Below, in pieces: positions 31,817 to 33,810 of a DNA stretch of 33,810 bases. The position numbers and the translations under genes are program-made. The notes under the pieces were generated by a model, which saw nothing but the letters and a program-made list of their open reading frames with translations, made no database searches and was not told the origin of the DNA. Origin of the DNA: a bacterium (GTDB lineage: Bacteria; Actinomycetota; Acidimicrobiia; Spongiisociales; UBA5794); contig JAAETI010000133.1 in NCBI GenBank assembly GCA_024228555.1, forward strand, positions 1 to 33,810, in the 5' to 3' direction. Numbering within the stretch: position 1 is the first letter of the stretch; every line of letters begins with the position of its first letter.

Positions 31817-32428
31817 GTGAGATATGCGAGCCGCGTCGAGATGCTGAAAGCCTTCGGACCATTTGCCGAGGTGTTCGAAACGACAGGCGAGGATCCGAAT
31901 CCGTACTTGAGCCTTCTGCGGCTCGAAGGCGATGTTTCGACGGCGACAGTGGATCGCATCCGGGCTGCGATTGAGTGCGAGGACAGTCATCGTGCGATTC
32001 TCGTGTTGCTGCAGGACGACAACTGGCGACCTCACCTTGTTGGCGCGGTCGCTATGGCGATCAGCCCTTCACCGAAGGCAATTACTGAGACTTGGAGAAC
32101 GCTCGATGCGGGCAGTTGGGTGACGCCGCAAATGGCCGCAGCTCTGTCGCTCGTCGATAGCTCATTTCGAGAGAGGGCGATCGACCGTCTCAACAGGGGC
32201 TGTCCACTCCTCGATCTGCCAACGTTCAAGTTCAGATCGGTAATCGAACAACACAGCGCTCAGGGTCCAAGCGGCTCGAAGGCCCGCTCGGCCAAAGCAG
32301 CCGCCTCGCTCTTCGCACTCGTCGAATTCGACCAACCTGACGATCCTGCGATTGTTGCGCTTCGACGGGACTCAGACGTCCAAGATCTCATTCGGAGTGA
32401 CACGTCCCGGGACGTGGTGTATGAGTGA
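31817..32428 (+). pseudogene. Hypothetical protein gene truncated by IS insertion
   Basis: About 203 residues from GTG 31817; ATG 31841 is another candidate, and no start has a strong ribosome site. I recognise no family. The protein is mostly helical, with short repeated helix-turn units (STATVDRIRAAIECEDSHRAILVL, WRPHLVGAVAMAIS), possibly HEAT-like. The frame runs into the left inverted repeat of the IS256-type element: the last nine residues and the stop (32399-32428) are encoded largely by IS-end DNA. The natural C-terminus was therefore displaced and would continue beyond the right edge of the window. It follows the transketolase operon terminator, so it has its own promoter, which I cannot identify. 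Confidence 0.6.
32402..32423. repeat. Left terminal inverted repeat of the IS256-type element
   Basis: Reads ACGTCC-CG-GGACGTGGTGTATG, matching the reverse complement of 33785-33806 except for the two central bases. It contains its own small ACGTCC/GGACGT palindrome, which may be part of the transposase binding site. Confidence 0.8.
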
Positions 32429-32455
32429 TACCGCGTCGGCCTTGCAGGTTCCTTT

Positions 32456-33700
32456 CTAGCCGATTGCTGGTTCGAGTGCTGGGGTCACCTCCTCGAGTTG
32501 GTCGGGTTCGATGAGTCGGATGCGGGTTTGGGCGAGTGATTCGAGGCTCATGTATCGGCGGGCGATGGCCCATTCGTCGTGTTGTTCGGCGAGTAGGGCG
32601 CCGATTAGCCGGATGATCGATGGTCGGGTGGGGAAGATGCCGACGACGTTGGTGCGACGCCGGATCTCCTTGTTGAGACGTTCTTGGGGATTGTTGGACC
32701 AGATCTGGCGCCAGTGGGCTTTCGGGAACCCGGTGAACGTCAGGATCTCTCCTCCCGCCTGGTCGAGATGATCCGCGGCGTCTGTGAGGCCCACGTCGTG
32801 GAGGTGGTCGACGATGCGGTGATGCTGCGCCCATACCGACTTCGGGTCGGGTTGGGCGAAGATGGTTCGCACCATCGTGGCGACCATCGATCCAGATGAT
32901 TTCGGGACCTTCGTCAACAAGTTCCGCATGTAATGAGTCCGGCAGCGCTGCCACGACGCACCCGGCAACGTCGCCGCAACAGCATCGACCAGGCCGGTGT
33001 GGTCATCGGAGATCACCAACTGGACACCGGAGAGTCCCCGGGCCACCAGGGACCGGAAGAAGGCGAGCCAGCCGGCCCCGTCCTCAGCCGTGGCGAGGTC
33101 GACGCCGAGGATGTCACGGTTGCCGTCGGCGTTGACACCTGTCGCCAGCAGGCAGGCGATGTTGACGATGCGGCCACCCTCGCGGACCTTCATCGTCAAC
33201 GCGTCGGCCCACACATAGGTATACGGGCCTTGGTCGAGTGGCCGGTTCCGGAAATCCGCAACCATGTCGTCGAGGGTCTTGGCCATCTCCGAGACCTGCG
33301 ACTTGGACAGCGATGTGATCCCGAGCGTCTCCACAAGACCTTCGACCCTCCGGGTGGAGACACCCCGCACATAGGCTTCCGAAACGACCTGGATGAACGC
33401 CCGCTCCGACCGGGTCCTCGCATCCAGGAGCCAGTCCGGGAAATACGAACCAGTCCGTAGCTTCGGGATCTTCAGATCGATACTTCCCGTCCGAGTGTCC
33501 CACCGGCGGGACCGGTAGCCGTTGCGGCGATTGACCCGGTCCGGGGAACTCTCCCCGTAGGCAGCACCGCACACCACATCGGCTTCGGCTCCCATCAACT
33601 CTTCAGCAAAGCTGCGCACCATCTCACGCAGCAAGTCGTTGTCGTCGGTTTCGAGCTGCTTGCGCAGCCACACCAACGCGTCCATGCTCTTATTGATCAC
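32456..33700 (-). CDS. IS256-family (mutator-type) transposase
   Basis: A 414-residue DDE transposase, full length for the family. The catalytic acids are expected at the Asp of VWADALTMKVR, the Asp in VISDDHTGLVDAV and the Glu of NPQERLNKEIRRRTNVVGIFP; the spacing and the CRTHYMRNLL segment between the second Asp and the Glu are typical. I start it at GTG 33700, six bases after GAGGAG; an in-frame GTG at 33754 has no comparable site, and ATG at MDALVW is a further option. The reading frame has no breaks, so the element may be active. Confidence 0.92.
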   Translation of the reverse strand: MINKSMDALVWLRKQLETDDNDLLREMVRSFAEELMGAEADVVCGAAYGESSPDRVNRRNGYRSRRWDTRTGSIDLKIPKLRTGSYFPDWLLDARTRSERAFIQVVSEAYVRGVSTRRVEGLVETLGITSLSKSQVSEMAKTLDDMVADFRNRPLDQGPYTYVWADALTMKVREGGRIVNIACLLATGVNADGNRDILGVDLATAEDGAGWLAFFRSLVARGLSGVQLVISDDHTGLVDAVAATLPGASWQRCRTHYMRNLLTKVPKSSGSMVATMVRTIFAQPDPKSVWAQHHRIVDHLHDVGLTDAADHLDQAGGEILTFTGFPKAHWRQIWSNNPQERLNKEIRRRTNVVGIFPTRPSIIRLIGALLAEQHDEWAIARRYMSLESLAQTRIRLIEPDQLEEVTPALEPAIG

Positions 33701-33784
33701 CGCGTTCTCCTCACGGTCGCTAACACATACCTGTGAGGCTGGCGCGGTGATCACCTATTGGGAAGCACCCTCACAACGGGGCCC

Positions 33785-33806
33785 CATACACCACGTCCGT
33801 GGACGT
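33785..33806. repeat. Right terminal inverted repeat of the IS256-type element
   Basis: Reverse complement of the left repeat at 32402-32423 with two central mismatches. Only four bases follow before the window ends, so the precise element boundary and the flanking host sequence are not visible. Confidence 0.78.
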
Positions 33807-33810
33807 AACT

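Larger units (their letters stand above)
32402..33806 (-). mobile_element. IS256-family insertion sequence
   Basis: A single-transposase element of about 1.4 kb bounded by imperfect inverted repeats: 32402-32423 on the left matches 33785-33806 on the right at 20 of 22 positions. The transposase is read right to left and is complete. The exact tips may extend a few bases further and the right flank is outside the window, so the target duplication (8-9 bases in this family) cannot be checked. It inserted into the gene at 31817. Confidence 0.85.

Noticed and set aside
1-33810. CRISPR arrays, tRNA or rRNA genes, prophage genes
   Set aside because: No spaced direct repeats, no cloverleaf-like segment and no phage structural genes were seen; the only short direct repeat is the 3 x 10-base unit at 7651.

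Overview
The window looks like part of a chromosome from a moderately high G+C actinobacterium, most likely an Acidimicrobiia/Ilumatobacter-type lineage. This rests on lipoprotein signals followed by long Asp/Thr/Ala-rich linkers, frequent GTG and TTG starts, and overall codon use; there is no rRNA or other phylogenetic marker, so the assignment is tentative. Almost the whole window is one carbohydrate/cyclitol catabolic island that ends at an IS256-type insertion sequence.

Layout. (1) 1-987, minus: edge-truncated sugar-binding lipoprotein. (2) 1258-7635, plus: tight six-gene operon encoding a sulfolactate-dehydrogenase-like 2-hydroxyacid dehydrogenase, an FSA-type transaldolase/aldolase, an L-fucose-isomerase-like protein, an archaeal-type (type II) GAPDH, a Gfo/Idh/MocA dehydrogenase and a threonine-synthase-like PLP enzyme. 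(3) 7862-8953, plus: a second, larger transaldolase-family enzyme. (4) 10240-8980, minus: iolB and an ACT-domain protein. (5) 10325-10888, plus: small membrane-anchored HExxH protein. (6) 15904-10949, minus: iolG, an IolE-like protein and a sugar/inositol-type ABC transporter (binding protein, permease, ATPase). (7) 16054-17897, plus: RmlD-like reductase and SMP-30 lactonase. (8) 17977-22775, plus: second 2-hydroxyacid dehydrogenase, third Gfo/Idh/MocA enzyme, HpcH/HpaI aldolase and iolD, then an SDR and a CLC-type chloride transporter. (9) 25967-31621, plus: CoA-acylating aldehyde dehydrogenase of the sulfoacetaldehyde-dehydrogenase type, a CoA-transferase, an HMG-CoA-lyase-like enzyme and a split transketolase. 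(10) 31817-33810: a gene cut by an IS256-family element.

How it fits together. Five promoter regions carry the same perfect palindrome, TGGAACGTTCCA, usually extended to TTGGAACGTTCCAA. At three of them it lies just upstream of a TATACT/TATAGT -10 box. This ties units 3, 4 (with 5), 6 with 7, 8 and 9 into one probable regulon under a repressor (LacI-like by site type) that is not encoded here. Unit 2 has a related but differently spaced palindrome. The regulon has iolG, an iolE-like gene, iolD and iolB, which lead from myo-inositol to 5-dehydro-2-deoxy-D-gluconate. The usual next enzymes (kinase IolC, aldolase IolJ, dehydrogenase IolA) are absent. In their place are co-regulated transaldolase and transketolase genes and an acylating dehydrogenase whose relatives act on sulfoacetaldehyde, a charge analogue of malonate semialdehyde. 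My main hypothesis is a kinase-free inositol pathway in which a transaldolase and/or transketolase cleaves unphosphorylated 5-dehydro-2-deoxygluconate, parallel to the transaldolase and transketolase routes of sulfoglycolysis. This is inference from gene content and shared operators, not demonstrated.
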